A DNA stretch of 64,000 nucleotides from Culturomica massiliensis (GTDB lineage Bacteria > Bacteroidota > Bacteroidia > Bacteroidales > Marinifilaceae), in NCBI RefSeq assembly GCF_900091655.1, contig NZ_LT594621.1:2748532-2812531 (forward strand), read 5' to 3'. The notes beneath the pieces are model-generated. The model was not told the origin of the DNA and did no database searches. It saw only the letters and a list, made by a program, of their open reading frames with translations. A program made the position numbers and the translations under genes. Numbering within the stretch: position 1 is the first letter of the stretch; every line of letters starts with the position of its first letter. Positions 6,820-16,926 of this stretch are shown in pieces.

Positions 6820-9003
6820 ATGAGAAAAATACCATTTTTCCGCCAACGCTCATCCAATATATGCGGACCGACCTGTATACAAATGCTGTGTGCTTATTAT
6901 GGCAAATTGTACAATATAGATACGATCATACAGCATTGTGAATTAACGAAGGCCGGCGTATCCATCAGGGATATCGTCAATATGGGAGAAAGCTTGGGAT
7001 GCTATGCTTCATCTTTTAGCGTAAACCCGGCAGAAGCCCGAAGAATCCCCCTTCAAGCCATCCTTTATCTTAAAGAAGGTCATTTTGTTATCCTTGAAAA
7101 AATAAAATATAAACGAGGTCATTATTTCTACAAAATAATAGATCCGGATTACGGCCGGGTGGAATTGTCTGAAAAGGCTTTTATTGAAAAATGGATGGAT
7201 AATAACAGAGGATTCGGGGTACTCCTGGTACCTAAAGACGATTTTCTTACTATCAATCCTGAAATTAATCTCCGGAACCGTAATAAAGAGATTTTTACTG
7301 ATATAAAATCGGTGGCCAGCATTCATAAGAAAAAATTCATATGGGTGATCTTACTGACTTTTATCGTGCTTGGAACCAATTGGGCCATGCCGATTCTGTT
7401 ACAGAAAACGATAGATGACGGTATTATGGCAAAGGATATAAATTTCGTTTGGCTGATGTTATTGGCTCAATTCGTCTTCTTCATCGGGTTTATGTTATCA
7501 AACACAATAACCAATCTTCTTTCGGCAAAAATAAATTTTAAAATCAACATTGACTTTGTCCAAAAATACTTCAACAAAGTTGTCAGGCTTCCGATCAATT
7601 TTTTTGATACAACGTTCCGGTCGGATTTGATACAACGATTGTCCGACCTCGGAAGGATTAACGGATTTATAACAGACAATATTGTCGATATTGTCTTTTC
7701 ATTTGCAAACCTCATCGTTTTTTCAGTCATCCTGATGATCTACAACAGTAAGATATTTTTATTATTCATTCTTTTTAGTACCCTTTCTATCGTTTACTCA
7801 TTGCTGTTCCTGAAAAAAAGAAAAAGTTTGGACTATTCTTTCTTCTCAATAGATTCACAAAGACGGAATTCTGTATATGAGTTGATTATGGGAATGTCCG
7901 AGATCAAGATCAACAATGCTTACCATTCCCGGATCAAGGCGTGGAATATCATTGAATCCAAACTGAATAAACTGAAGCTAAAAATATTATACTGGAGCTT
8001 TTACTCATCTGAGGGCGTTTCAATTATCGGACGTCTAAGGGATATCGTACTGACAGCCTTATCAGCATATTATGTGATCCAGGATCAAATGACAATGGGT
8101 ACAATGATGATGATAAGTTTTGTTTTAGGACAGCTTTCTGCCCCTATAAGCGATATGATGTCCTACACTAAAATTATTCAGGACATTAAATTGTCTTATG
8201 AACGGGTATTTGATATATATAGTAAAAAAGATGAAGATGATGAGAAAATGATACATCTAAATCATCAGATAAGCGATGGTATCCGATTTGAAAACGTATA
8301 TTTTAAATATCCAGGAACATCGAATCCATATATACTCAAAGATGTAAGTATTGATATCCCGGCGGGAAAAACTACCGCTATTGTCGGTCCCAGTGGAGGA
8401 GGCAAAACAACCATGTTAAAATTGATCCTGGGTTTTTACCAACCGTTGCAAGGAGCCATCAGGATCGATCGGTACAATTTAAATGACATCCGGCGGGAAT
8501 CATGGAGAGAACAATGTGGTATTGTAATGCAAGACGGTTATATCTTCAGCGCCTCAATTGCCGAAAACATAGCTTTACATGAAGAGGAACCTGATATCAA
8601 GCGGCTTATATATGCGGCAAAAATAGCTAATCTATACGATTTCATTGAAAATTTACCGATGAAATTCAACACCAAAATTGGTGAAATAGGCCTCAATCTC
8701 AGCGGAGGAGAAAAACAACGTCTCTGGATAGCGCGTGCTGTTTACAAAAATCCTGCTATCGTATTATTTGATGAAGCTACTTCCTTGTTAGATGCGAATA
8801 ATGAAAAAACAATCATTGGTAATTTAACTGCCTTTTTATCTAAGAGAACAGTAGTTATTATTGCTCATAGGCTAAGTACGGTAAAAAATGCCGATAATAT
8901 TATTTTCTTGGATAAAGGAACTATTGTGGAACAAGGAACTCACGATGATTTGATTAAATTACGCGGAGCCTATTATAATTTAGTTAAAAACCAACTGAAT
9001 TAG
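6820..9003 (+). CDS. C39-peptidase ABC exporter (PCAT type)
   Basis: Residues 1-140 are a C39 bacteriocin-processing peptidase with Q9 (oxyanion), C15 (NICGPTC), H88 (GHFVIL) and D108 (IIDPD) in family order. A membrane domain spans about 160-450. The ATPase domain has Walker A GPSGGGKTT (about residue 522), signature LSGGEKQR, Walker B IVLFDEATS and the H-loop IIAHRLS. The length of 727 is usual for peptidase-containing transporters. It should cleave leaders from both precursors and export the cores to the periplasm. It is the last gene of the operon, 6 nt after precursor 2. Because the precursors lack a GG site, the peptidase specificity is probably shifted to G or A-G at -1. Confidence 0.92.
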   Translation: MRKIPFFRQRSSNICGPTCIQMLCAYYGKLYNIDTIIQHCELTKAGVSIRDIVNMGESLGCYASSFSVNPAEARRIPLQAILYLKEGHFVILEKIKYKRGHYFYKIIDPDYGRVELSEKAFIEKWMDNNRGFGVLLVPKDDFLTINPEINLRNRNKEIFTDIKSVASIHKKKFIWVILLTFIVLGTNWAMPILLQKTIDDGIMAKDINFVWLMLLAQFVFFIGFMLSNTITNLLSAKINFKINIDFVQKYFNKVVRLPINFFDTTFRSDLIQRLSDLGRINGFITDNIVDIVFSFANLIVFSVILMIYNSKIFLLFILFSTLSIVYSLLFLKKRKSLDYSFFSIDSQRRNSVYELIMGMSEIKINNAYHSRIKAWNIIESKLNKLKLKILYWSFYSSEGVSIIGRLRDIVLTALSAYYVIQDQMTMGTMMMISFVLGQLSAPISDMMSYTKIIQDIKLSYERVFDIYSKKDEDDEKMIHLNHQISDGIRFENVYFKYPGTSNPYILKDVSIDIPAGKTTAIVGPSGGGKTTMLKLILGFYQPLQGAIRIDRYNLNDIRRESWREQCGIVMQDGYIFSASIAENIALHEEEPDIKRLIYAAKIANLYDFIENLPMKFNTKIGEIGLNLSGGEKQRLWIARAVYKNPAIVLFDEATSLLDANNEKTIIGNLTAFLSKRTVVIIAHRLSTVKNADNIIFLDKGTIVEQGTHDDLIKLRGAYYNLVKNQLN

Positions 9004-9532
9004 GCCGGTTTATAAACAATAAGTCTTTTCAAGCCAACACTCCTGCTTTGAATAAATTTACCGGAGGCAAAACAATAAACTAAAATCGGTTATTCCCCAG
9101 AATAGCTGGACTGCCCGGAAACATTCTACACAAATCACATGCCATATCCCACCGGTAACATAGTGACAGCTTTCCTGACTATTTTTCATGAAAATTTGAC
9201 AGCTTTAACAAACGCCGCATTCAATTCACATCCTTGCCTCTTTTCCGGGCTACCCATATATTCAACCAAAAGCCGTAAATCTAAAATTGTAAACACCAAC
9301 TTATATTGCTAATTTAAAATCTAAAATTAAACCTACAGCCGGTCTAAAGCTTAAAATCCCCAAACCGCGCTTTTCACCTCCCTATACATATCAATCCTCC
9401 ATCCCCCCCCCAATCTAAAATCGTAAATCTAAAATCGTAAATCAAAAATCCCTACACTTCAGACACCTCCACCTTCCAATCGTCAATCTATCGGAAATTT
9501 TCTATCTTTGTCCCCCCATTAAAAACACTGCC
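9004..9532. other. Intergenic stretch without a gene
   Basis: These 529 bases lie after the exporter. No coding frame is credible. From about 9281 to 9451 the sequence is built of variants of AATCTAAAATCGTAAATC, described as a separate repeat. TATCTTTG at 9503-9510 matches the -7 element TAnnTTTG about 23 nt before the next ATG, but no matching -33 TTTG was found. Confidence 0.6.
9281..9451. repeat. Degenerate AATCTAAAATCGTAAATC repeat tract
   Basis: Units such as AATCTAAAATTGTAAAC, AATCTAAAATTAAACC and AATCTAAAATCGTAAATC recur here, the last twice in tandem. The same words return as an inverted pair at 59211-59290, so this is a dispersed short intergenic repeat of the genome. There are no spacer units of constant length, so it is not a CRISPR. 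Confidence 0.6.
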
Positions 9533-10120
9533 ATGGAAAACATTCTTCAAATTGCCGAACAAAACCAACAAAAAGCCCGCAACATCATCCGGGATACCAG
9601 ACTCATTGAAATCTGGCAATCGATCGGGGCCGAACCCCGGCTCGTCGGTTCGTTGAAAACAGGCTTACTCATGAAACACCGGGACATAGACTTTCACATT
9701 TATTCCGCTCCGCTAACCGTATCCGATAGCTTCGCTGCCATGACACGCCTGGCTGAAAATCCCGGAATCGTCCAAATTCAATACGGCAACCTGCTCGACA
9801 CCGAAGAAAAATGCATCGAATGGCACGCCTACTACCGGGACTCCGACAAACAGCTATGGCAGATCGACATGATCCACATCCTGAAAGGCTCCGCATACGA
9901 CGGCTACTTTGAGAAAATGGCAGAACGTATCACGGCCGTCCTCACTCCCGAAACCAGGGAAGCCATACTCCGGTTAAAATACGAAACCCCGGACACGGAA
10001 AAAATCATAGGTGTCGAATATTACCAGGCCGTTATCCGTGACGGCATCCGCAATTATACAGACTTCACAATCTGGCGTAAACAGCATCCGGTTACGGGCA
10101 TTGTCAAATGGATTCCTTAA
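9533..10120 (+). CDS. Nucleotidyltransferase-like protein
   Basis: This 195-residue soluble protein has the polymerase-beta-like nucleotidyltransferase signature: VGSLKTGLLM (G-S helix turn) followed by HRDIDFHIY (D-x-D), and a possible third acidic residue in WQIDMI. That is the minimal fold shared by many nucleotidyl-transferring and toxin-antitoxin proteins, but the substrate is not apparent. It stands alone between the peptide cluster and a convergent iron-uptake operon. Base composition is richer in GC than the peptide cluster, which places it in the core genome. Similar proteins may carry misleading names in databases. Confidence 0.55.
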   Translation: MENILQIAEQNQQKARNIIRDTRLIEIWQSIGAEPRLVGSLKTGLLMKHRDIDFHIYSAPLTVSDSFAAMTRLAENPGIVQIQYGNLLDTEEKCIEWHAYYRDSDKQLWQIDMIHILKGSAYDGYFEKMAERITAVLTPETREAILRLKYETPDTEKIIGVEYYQAVIRDGIRNYTDFTIWRKQHPVTGIVKWIP

Positions 10121-10171
10121 TAAACTCCGGACCGGAAACGACACAATCTTCCCGGAATTCAACGTATAAAA

Positions 10172-10203
10172 CAAGGGCAGCCGCAACTTGCCGGCCACCC
10201 TTG
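10172..10203. terminator. Bidirectional hairpin between convergent genes
   Basis: CAAGGG/CCCTTG (10172-10177 and 10198-10203) plus an inner GCCG/CGGC form a stem with a 2x2 internal loop. It sits between two genes that end toward each other and probably stops transcription from both sides. Confidence 0.5.
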
Positions 10204-10251
10204 CCATTCCGCTCTATCCGCTTCGGAACATCCGGTAAAATCCGGACCGGC

Positions 10252-11469
10252 TCATTTCATCTTTCTGATCTTCCTTTTTATCCGGAAATAATAACCGGTT
10301 ACTGCAAAAACAGCTCCGAGTAATGAAGCCAGACAAGACAAAATCCGTGTTGTCATTCCACCCCAGGTACCGGTATGTACGGAATAAATCCATCCCCTTA
10401 TCTTTCCGGATTTCGGCTGGTCCTTATACAACTGTACATCTGTGATTTGTCCGCTTGCCGGATCAAAAAGATAACGATCGCTTCCTCTCGTATTTCCATA
10501 ATCAGCGGTAGCAACAGTTGCCGAACCGTCCTGAATTGTAATGGAATTGAAAGAGGAATACCGCTCTTGCAAAACGGATAACACCTCCGCCCACCGGATA
10601 TAATCCGGTTTTTGCGACTCTTTTCTTTTTCCTGCGGATAATCCGGTTTCTTTTACAGCAACACGGCTTTCCCGGCCGGAAAAACTTCTATCCCCGTCCT
10701 TCTTTTCCACCCCCCTTCCGATCTTCCCTTCTTGTCCCATACTTCGTCCTCCGGCTGAAATCGGGACATGTACCTCTGTCCGTCCGGTAGTGCCTCCGAA
10801 CACTGCATAAAAAGCATCACGATACCAGCCGAACGACCAGGTTAACCCGGTTAAAGCAAGGGCAAGCAAAAACAATGCCGCATAAAAACCCCCGGACACA
10901 TGCAAATCATAAAAAAAACGATGCCAACCGGCCCTGGTTTTTATTTTCAACCGGTTTTTCAGCATCTTCCTGTTACATGGAAACCAAACCGCAAGTCCGC
11001 TCACCAAAATAACGACAAACACCAATGTTGCATATCCCACCACGGCTTTCCCCAGCGAAAAGCTGCCGTCCCGTTTATAAGAATCGAGCAACCAGCGGTG
11101 AAGGCGCATTGTTTGCATGAAAAATCCCTGTCCGTCGTCTATCCCGGTTACCTCTGCCGTATAAGGATCGATAAAACAGACTGCTTTCTTTCCCGGCAAA
11201 ACCAACTGATAGGTCCGTCTCGGATCAGAAGAAATCCGGATACCGTTTATTTTAACAGAATCGGGTAATTGTTGCTGTGCCGAATAAATCAGGAAGGCAG
11301 GCGAAAGCGGCTCACCTTTGATTTCTCTGACAAAATAACGGGAAGGATAACATAACTCCAGGATTTCTGTTTCAAATACCAATATTGCACCTGTCAGGCA
11401 GACAATCGTTATGATAATACCGAAAGGTATCGATAACCATAAATGCATTTTCGCAAAAAACTTTCTCAT
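10252..11469 (-). CDS. PepSY-associated TM protein (iron uptake reductase-like)
   Basis: This 405-residue membrane protein starts MRKFFAKMHLWLSIPFGIIITIVCLTGAILVFE, the usual first helix of the PepSY_TM (PiuB-like) family. It has periplasmic PepSY-like segments and helices near residues 145-165, 190-215 and 375-395 (LASLLGAVFAVTGYYF). A low-complexity, charged stretch (about 235-285) lies in the periplasmic part. Family members sit beside siderophore or heme receptors and are thought to help release or reduce iron in the periplasm. It is the third gene of a minus-strand operon with the DUF4374 protein (19 nt upstream) and a TonB receptor. Confidence 0.82.
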   Translation of the reverse strand: MRKFFAKMHLWLSIPFGIIITIVCLTGAILVFETEILELCYPSRYFVREIKGEPLSPAFLIYSAQQQLPDSVKINGIRISSDPRRTYQLVLPGKKAVCFIDPYTAEVTGIDDGQGFFMQTMRLHRWLLDSYKRDGSFSLGKAVVGYATLVFVVILVSGLAVWFPCNRKMLKNRLKIKTRAGWHRFFYDLHVSGGFYAALFLLALALTGLTWSFGWYRDAFYAVFGGTTGRTEVHVPISAGGRSMGQEGKIGRGVEKKDGDRSFSGRESRVAVKETGLSAGKRKESQKPDYIRWAEVLSVLQERYSSFNSITIQDGSATVATADYGNTRGSDRYLFDPASGQITDVQLYKDQPKSGKIRGWIYSVHTGTWGGMTTRILSCLASLLGAVFAVTGYYFRIKRKIRKMK

Positions 11470-11488
11470 CCCCGGTCATATTTGATTG

Positions 11489-12868
11489 TCAATTCCGGAA
11501 ATAAGTCAGTTTGCCTACCCCGCTGATCTTCTCCGATTCTACGGTAAGTCCTTTTGTTGCAACAGCCGTTTTCGGATCAATCCGGTAAATGGCCGGCTGA
11601 TTTCCGTCAGTTGTCGTTACAGGCATATAGGCAATACCGTTTTCAGAAAACGGTGTATTACCGAACCCGGAAATGACATCCTTGGCAGGCATACCTGTTA
11701 CATAAGTAAGCCTTCCGGACTCTCCTTTGTAAATAGCCAGTTCATTGGCTGTAAACCCACTCTCCGTCAAAGGCCTGTCATACATCAGCAACAGAAAATA
11801 ATCTTCGGTAATATGCCAGCAACGTAAAAACGACCTACCCTCGGTTTGTTCTTCGAGATTACAGTAGTAATTCGGATCGAATTCCTCTGTTCCGGCTTTA
11901 ATACGCACCACTCCGGCAGGTAAAGCCGTTTTTTGTACCTGGGCGGTCATCGTCTTGGCATAAGACGGTGAAAATACATATACATCACCATTGTCGGCTG
12001 CCCAAATCGTTTGGTAATATTGCGATTTGTAACGTCCGCAGGCATAACTGATCTTATCCGTCCGGATTAATTTCGGACTCTCGAACCTCTCATCGGCATA
12101 TATGGCAATCCAGGCTTCATCCGGATACTGTGTCCACTGTAATTCACCTTTCTCATAAGCACCGCTGCCACTTCCCCCCGATTCGGTCTTCACCAACTCC
12201 GGATACTTAACATACTCGCCGTTATTCGCCTTTACACCGTACTTACTCAATCCCATCGGAATCGCCGCAGAATAAATCTTATTACCGGCTTGCAGAATAC
12301 CGGCCAAAGTGACAAACTCACCGTTTCCCAAATAATTCTCTGCCATGAGGACACTTTGATTCGTTGCAAACGTTTCATTGACCACATCCAGGTAAGACAA
12401 CAGAAAACCCTTCGGCAGAAAACCGTTTCCATCGGACATATTCTCACCCAGATTACCGGTGGAAGAAGTGATAATATAATTCTTATAAATACCGTAAGAT
12501 GTAAACCGTTTGATCTCATACGTATTGTCACGCTCTTCCGCTTTCCCTTTTTCATTCAGAACATACGAAGAAGTTACGCCTGCATTCCCCTGATTATATA
12601 CCAGACGATACAGATATTTGTCCTGATAAAAAATCCATTGAGTTCCGCTCTCTGTGGTCAAACCGTTATTTTTAGCCGACACACTTCCCTCATCGAGTTT
12701 ATCGCTGATCAGCAAATAATTGGCATCCCCGACAGAAGCAGCAATGACAAAATCAGACAATGCGCCATCACCTCCGTCACCCCCGCCCGATACATGATCG
12801 TCGCAGGATATTGTTAAACTCAAACACAAAATAACGGCTAAACTCCGGTTAAAATAATTCTTTTTCAT
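11489..12868 (-). CDS. DUF4374 lipoprotein
   Basis: A lipoprotein signal (LAVILCLSLTISC, lipobox Cys about residue 22) is followed by a Gly/Asp linker and a probable seven-bladed beta-propeller. Repeated motifs include TSSTGNLGENM and YFRN at the end. DUF4374 proteins are Bacteroidales partners of TonB receptors for iron chelates. The gene lies between the receptor (about 100 nt upstream) and the PepSY gene, the standard order of these loci. It is presumably anchored at the outer membrane, where it may bind the ferric ligand. Direct function is not known. Confidence 0.8.
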   Translation of the reverse strand: MKKNYFNRSLAVILCLSLTISCDDHVSGGGDGGDGALSDFVIAASVGDANYLLISDKLDEGSVSAKNNGLTTESGTQWIFYQDKYLYRLVYNQGNAGVTSSYVLNEKGKAEERDNTYEIKRFTSYGIYKNYIITSSTGNLGENMSDGNGFLPKGFLLSYLDVVNETFATNQSVLMAENYLGNGEFVTLAGILQAGNKIYSAAIPMGLSKYGVKANNGEYVKYPELVKTESGGSGSGAYEKGELQWTQYPDEAWIAIYADERFESPKLIRTDKISYACGRYKSQYYQTIWAADNGDVYVFSPSYAKTMTAQVQKTALPAGVVRIKAGTEEFDPNYYCNLEEQTEGRSFLRCWHITEDYFLLLMYDRPLTESGFTANELAIYKGESGRLTYVTGMPAKDVISGFGNTPFSENGIAYMPVTTTDGNQPAIYRIDPKTAVATKGLTVESEKISGVGKLTYFRN

Positions 12869-12969
12869 ATAAACATCGTTTTTAAAACTATAACATCATA
12901 TTCAAAATAACAGCACAGGACATTCCACAACTTACCAAGCCGACCTTCCTTTCCTCGTCCCTTCCTTTT

Positions 12970-15354
12970 TCACCGTCCCCCTGAAAGATACACCCTCACC
13001 TTGCCGTAAAATGCCCTGCCGGCCTTCTGCAAACTAAAATTGTCATACAACTTTTCATTCGTAAAATTCCGGCACTCGAAAGAAAAATTGTAGCGTCCCT
13101 CCTGTACACCGTAAGAAATTGTCAGATTGTGAGAAAATTGTGTCGGTACGATAAATTTAGACTCACTGCCGACAGCTTCCGAATAAAGCGGAAAACGATG
13201 CATATATAAATTATCGTAAGTAACCGTCAGCTTATTCCCTTTTCGTAACAGGTCAGGCCAATAAAAAGTGATGTCCGAATTGGCAAACCGGTAAGGCAGA
13301 TTAGGCATCCGGGCTTTATATGTCAGGCTGGCCTGATTCGACCCGCTGGTGACAGTCTTCACATTGTCGCGAACATCCATCTGCGTGAAATTTCCTCCGG
13401 CACTTATCCGGTTCGCAAAACCGTAACGAAAAGAAACAGTATACCCTTTCGTCAGCACTTTGCCGTGATTTACATAAGTAGCTCCGTACTTCCCGCCACT
13501 CAAACCGGATATATTCCTTTGGATGTAATCCTTTGTATTGCGATAAATCAAACCGCCCTCGGCATACACAGAATGCTTACCGAACAACTCATTATAACTC
13601 AGATTCAAATTTACATTATCACTATTTTCAGGTTTCAGTGCAATATCTCCGGTCTCGAGGTCCTCATCCCCGAACATCTCCTCATTGGTAGGTAAACGGT
13701 AAGCCTTTTCATAAGATAACTTCCCCTGCAGACTCTTCAATATAAAGTACGTACCGGCTGCTCCGTAACCCATTGCTCCGATCGAATTTGTTGTCCGTAT
13801 ATACTTGTCCTGTGCGGACGAAGTAGCAATCGGACCCGCAATAAATTGATCGTAATATTTACCGAAAACAGAAATATTCCAATGTTCCTTTGGCATCAGC
13901 CGATAAGAAAATCCACTGATATTCTTACGGGTTTCCTTCGGGATGACATTTGCCTCCGAACTATTGTCCAGCAAAGAGCGGTTCGACCGCCGGAAATCAT
14001 TAATCACATGGTTAAAAGTAAATACATGGGACCTGCCGAGACGGTAATTGACCGTAAAAGTCCCGTTCCAGTTATTATTATCCGAACGGATATTCTGGTA
14101 AGACTGTTCCCCGGGCATCCGGAGAGGACGCATTTCTCCCCGCCAGTTAAACTCATAGGAAGAAGTATCGACATTATGAGTTACATTCTTATTGTAATTG
14201 GCCGTCAAAACCACATCCAGCCCTTTAGTAAACAAATCCCGCTTACGGTATTCCAGCGATGGCATCAGAGAATAACCTTTACGGTATTTCCCGCCGAATA
14301 CAATTTCCTGCCGTACCCCCGTTTGTATATCCTTATACATATTCGACCAGGTAAATCCGAACACCAAACGATCTGCCCAGATCTTACCCGCAACACCGAT
14401 CTTTCCGGCAACAGCCTCGTTATGATAATTATCATGGAAGCGTTTTACATGCTCTATCTTTTTCTTATTGATTGCGCCGGTCTCGAAATTCTTCACCGGA
14501 GTATCCACATAATAATCGTTATCGGAATAATTCTGGAACGCATTGATTTCATATATAAAGCCGCTCCGGAATGTCTGTCCGAAATTGACGTATGACTTAT
14601 GCGTATTAAACGATCCGTAAGAATAAGAGGCATCCAGAAACCAGCTTTTCTGATTCCTTTTAGTAACAATATTGATCACTCCGCCGATAGCATCTGTTCC
14701 GAAACCGACGGGAACGACACCCTTATACACCTCGATACGCTCGGCAAAATTGACCGGAATATTATTCAGACCGAACGAGCTCCCGACGCCTTCCTGCGGG
14801 ACACCGTCAATAAACACCTTGACATGTTTACCGCTGAATCCGTCCATCATCAACTGCATATCCGAACCTACACCCCCCGATTCACGGATTTTCATACCCG
14901 GAGCTTGTGCCAGGGCCTCACTCAAATTCTGTGTCGAATTTTGCAAAGCCTTCGTATCGAGTGCTATCGCGTTAAATGCCGAACGCTTCAAACGACTTAT
15001 CCCATTAGAAACGACCACGGCTTCTTCCAGTTCTTCCACCTGCGGGATAAGCGTTACATTTTGCTTATGCCGTTCGCCCGCAACCAACAACACCTGTATT
15101 TCCTCCGTCTTATAACCGACAGCAGATACCACAAGCGTATAGCGACCTGCAGGAGCTTTCAGGTGATAAATTCCCTCTCCGTTAGCAACACCTCCATAAC
15201 TGCTACCTTTCAGATAAACAGTTGAAAAATCCACGGTACCCCCTTCCGCAGATAATATCTTACCCGAAATCAAAGCTTGATCTTGCGAAAATGCCGATAC
15301 CGCTGATAATAAAAAAACAAAACAGAGGGAAAATTTCAAAAAAAATGCTCTCAA
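12970..15354 (-). CDS. TonB-dependent receptor (iron chelate or heme type)
   Basis: Signal peptide (FLLSAVSAFSQ), carboxypeptidase-like domain (about 28-110), plug domain (about 120-235, with ALDTKALQNSTQNLSEALAQ) and a 22-strand type barrel ending KVRVYLSG. The 794 residues are full length. It is the first gene of the minus-strand operon with DUF4374 and PepSY proteins, which points to uptake of an iron chelate. No SusD homologue is adjacent, so glycan import is unlikely. The exact ligand is not visible. No clear Bacteroidetes promoter was identified in the 309 bases upstream. Confidence 0.9.
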   Translation of the reverse strand: MRAFFLKFSLCFVFLLSAVSAFSQDQALISGKILSAEGGTVDFSTVYLKGSSYGGVANGEGIYHLKAPAGRYTLVVSAVGYKTEEIQVLLVAGERHKQNVTLIPQVEELEEAVVVSNGISRLKRSAFNAIALDTKALQNSTQNLSEALAQAPGMKIRESGGVGSDMQLMMDGFSGKHVKVFIDGVPQEGVGSSFGLNNIPVNFAERIEVYKGVVPVGFGTDAIGGVINIVTKRNQKSWFLDASYSYGSFNTHKSYVNFGQTFRSGFIYEINAFQNYSDNDYYVDTPVKNFETGAINKKKIEHVKRFHDNYHNEAVAGKIGVAGKIWADRLVFGFTWSNMYKDIQTGVRQEIVFGGKYRKGYSLMPSLEYRKRDLFTKGLDVVLTANYNKNVTHNVDTSSYEFNWRGEMRPLRMPGEQSYQNIRSDNNNWNGTFTVNYRLGRSHVFTFNHVINDFRRSNRSLLDNSSEANVIPKETRKNISGFSYRLMPKEHWNISVFGKYYDQFIAGPIATSSAQDKYIRTTNSIGAMGYGAAGTYFILKSLQGKLSYEKAYRLPTNEEMFGDEDLETGDIALKPENSDNVNLNLSYNELFGKHSVYAEGGLIYRNTKDYIQRNISGLSGGKYGATYVNHGKVLTKGYTVSFRYGFANRISAGGNFTQMDVRDNVKTVTSGSNQASLTYKARMPNLPYRFANSDITFYWPDLLRKGNKLTVTYDNLYMHRFPLYSEAVGSESKFIVPTQFSHNLTISYGVQEGRYNFSFECRNFTNEKLYDNFSLQKAGRAFYGKVRVYLSGGR

Positions 15355-15663
15355 CGTATTCTAAAATTTATGCCATTATTAATCCGGCACAAATATCTTT
15401 ATAAACGAAAAACATAACAATCACTCAAAATAGGTAAAAAACAGCCCTGTTCCCATATAAATTACTAACCATTTATAGGTATGAGCACACACAACCGTCG
15501 GTAGAATATTTACCGTTTTACTTCCGATTTTCACCCTTTCTGCCTACCTTCGTATGACTTTTTCTGTTATCAGTAATTGTTCGAAATCAATCCTACATCT
15601 TAACATTCTAAGTGATTGTATACAAATAGTTTACGACGCATTAAATAAGTCAACGGACTTGAA
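15355..15663. other. Divergent intergenic region
   Basis: This lies between the iron operon (leftward) and the MFS gene (rightward). It must contain both promoters, but I found no element that fits the full Bacteroidetes consensus, and no obvious Fur-like palindrome. Confidence 0.4.
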
Positions 15664-16863
15664 ATGAATAAAGCAGTTATTTTCGAAAATAAGGAAAATC
15701 GTAAAGACACGATCATTTCAGCCTGTGTCTTTCTTTCCGGATTCTCTTGCTTTGCACAGCTATACTATTTCCAGCCCCTTCTACCGGACCTGGCACGCGA
15801 ATTCGCACTAAGTGCCAGTCAAAGTAGCCTGGCAGTCTCTTTTTCCACCCTTGGAATGGTATTCGGACTGATAGCGACGATGTTTATCGCCGACCGTATT
15901 CCCCGAAAAACACTGATTAGCATCGGATTACTAGCTTCATCCGTTTTTTCCGTAGCCGCTTCCTTCTCACCCGTCTTCTGGTTGCTGATCCTGTTAAGCG
16001 CTGCCAAAGGCTTCCTGCTGGCAGGGGCAACCTCTGTTTCCATGGCTTACATCGGAGAAGAAGTATCCGACCGGAACAAAGCCAGAATTATGGCACTCTA
16101 CATTGCCGGAAATGCCCTCGGAGGCATGGGAGGCCGCTTCATTTCCTCCTGGATCGGAGCCGTATCCGATTGGAGAATAGCCTCCGTTAGTATCGGACTG
16201 CTATGTGCTGTTTTTGCGCTGCTCTTTTTAATTTTCAGTCCGAAATCCACACATTTCACACCTAAAAAAGAAAGCCTTCACACCTTAGTCGTCTCCAACC
16301 TGCAACTGATAACCTCCAAATCCCTGGTACCCTTCTACCTCACCGGAGGACTGATCCTGGGGGTATTCGTCAGCCTTTATAATTACATGGGATTCTACCT
16401 GATTAAAGAGCCGTTCAACCTTCCGGAATACAGCATCCACTACATCTATCTGATGTACATCTTCGGAATGTTCGGTTCGATAGCCACCGTCCGCCTCACA
16501 CGCCGGCGTACCCCTTTCTGCATCTTAAAAACCATGCTGCTGATATCTGCCGGAAGCATACTCTTACTCTATGTCGCTCACTTCCTCTTAATAGCTATCG
16601 GCCTGGCCATATTCACCTTCAACTTCTTCGTCGTCCACGTCCTTTGCAACCGTATCGTCAGCGACTACGACCTGTCGAAACGCTCCGTCACCATCTCCAT
16701 TTACCTGCTTACCTACTACCTCGGATCGAGCCTGCTCGGTTGGGCAACCGGTATCCTCCTGGACATTTTCGGCTGGCGCTACTTCCTTGCCGGACTGATC
16801 GGGATCGTTCTCCTCAATTACACCATCGTCACACTAGGTATCAAACGAATCGAAAAAAAATAA
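15664..16863 (+). CDS. MFS transporter, YnfM/AraJ-like
   Basis: This 399-residue protein has about 12 hydrophobic helices in two halves. The loop MFIADRIPRKTLI between helices 2 and 3 is the MFS motif A equivalent. It resembles drug or arabinose-efflux type exporters, DHA1 subgroup. The substrate is unknown. It stands alone, divergent from the iron operon, which leaves open a role in siderophore efflux, but nothing in the sequence supports that directly. Confidence 0.82.
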   Translation: MNKAVIFENKENRKDTIISACVFLSGFSCFAQLYYFQPLLPDLAREFALSASQSSLAVSFSTLGMVFGLIATMFIADRIPRKTLISIGLLASSVFSVAASFSPVFWLLILLSAAKGFLLAGATSVSMAYIGEEVSDRNKARIMALYIAGNALGGMGGRFISSWIGAVSDWRIASVSIGLLCAVFALLFLIFSPKSTHFTPKKESLHTLVVSNLQLITSKSLVPFYLTGGLILGVFVSLYNYMGFYLIKEPFNLPEYSIHYIYLMYIFGMFGSIATVRLTRRRTPFCILKTMLLISAGSILLLYVAHFLLIAIGLAIFTFNFFVVHVLCNRIVSDYDLSKRSVTISIYLLTYYLGSSLLGWATGILLDIFGWRYFLAGLIGIVLLNYTIVTLGIKRIEKK

Positions 16864-16926
16864 TCCGGAAAACAAACTGAAAGCACTCACCGCAACCTCA
16901 CGCCCCATAATATTATAACTTCCAAC

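Noticed and set aside
9281..9451. Possible CRISPR array
   Set aside because: Units vary and have no unique spacers of constant length. It is a degenerate intergenic repeat.
10375..11268. Plus-strand frames opposite the PepSY gene
   Set aside because: They have no domain or start context. The minus-strand gene is clear and fits the operon.
13846..15225. Long plus-strand frames opposite the iron-type TonB receptor
   Set aside because: They are antisense shadows of a GC-rich gene. The receptor frame has a signal peptide and all domains.
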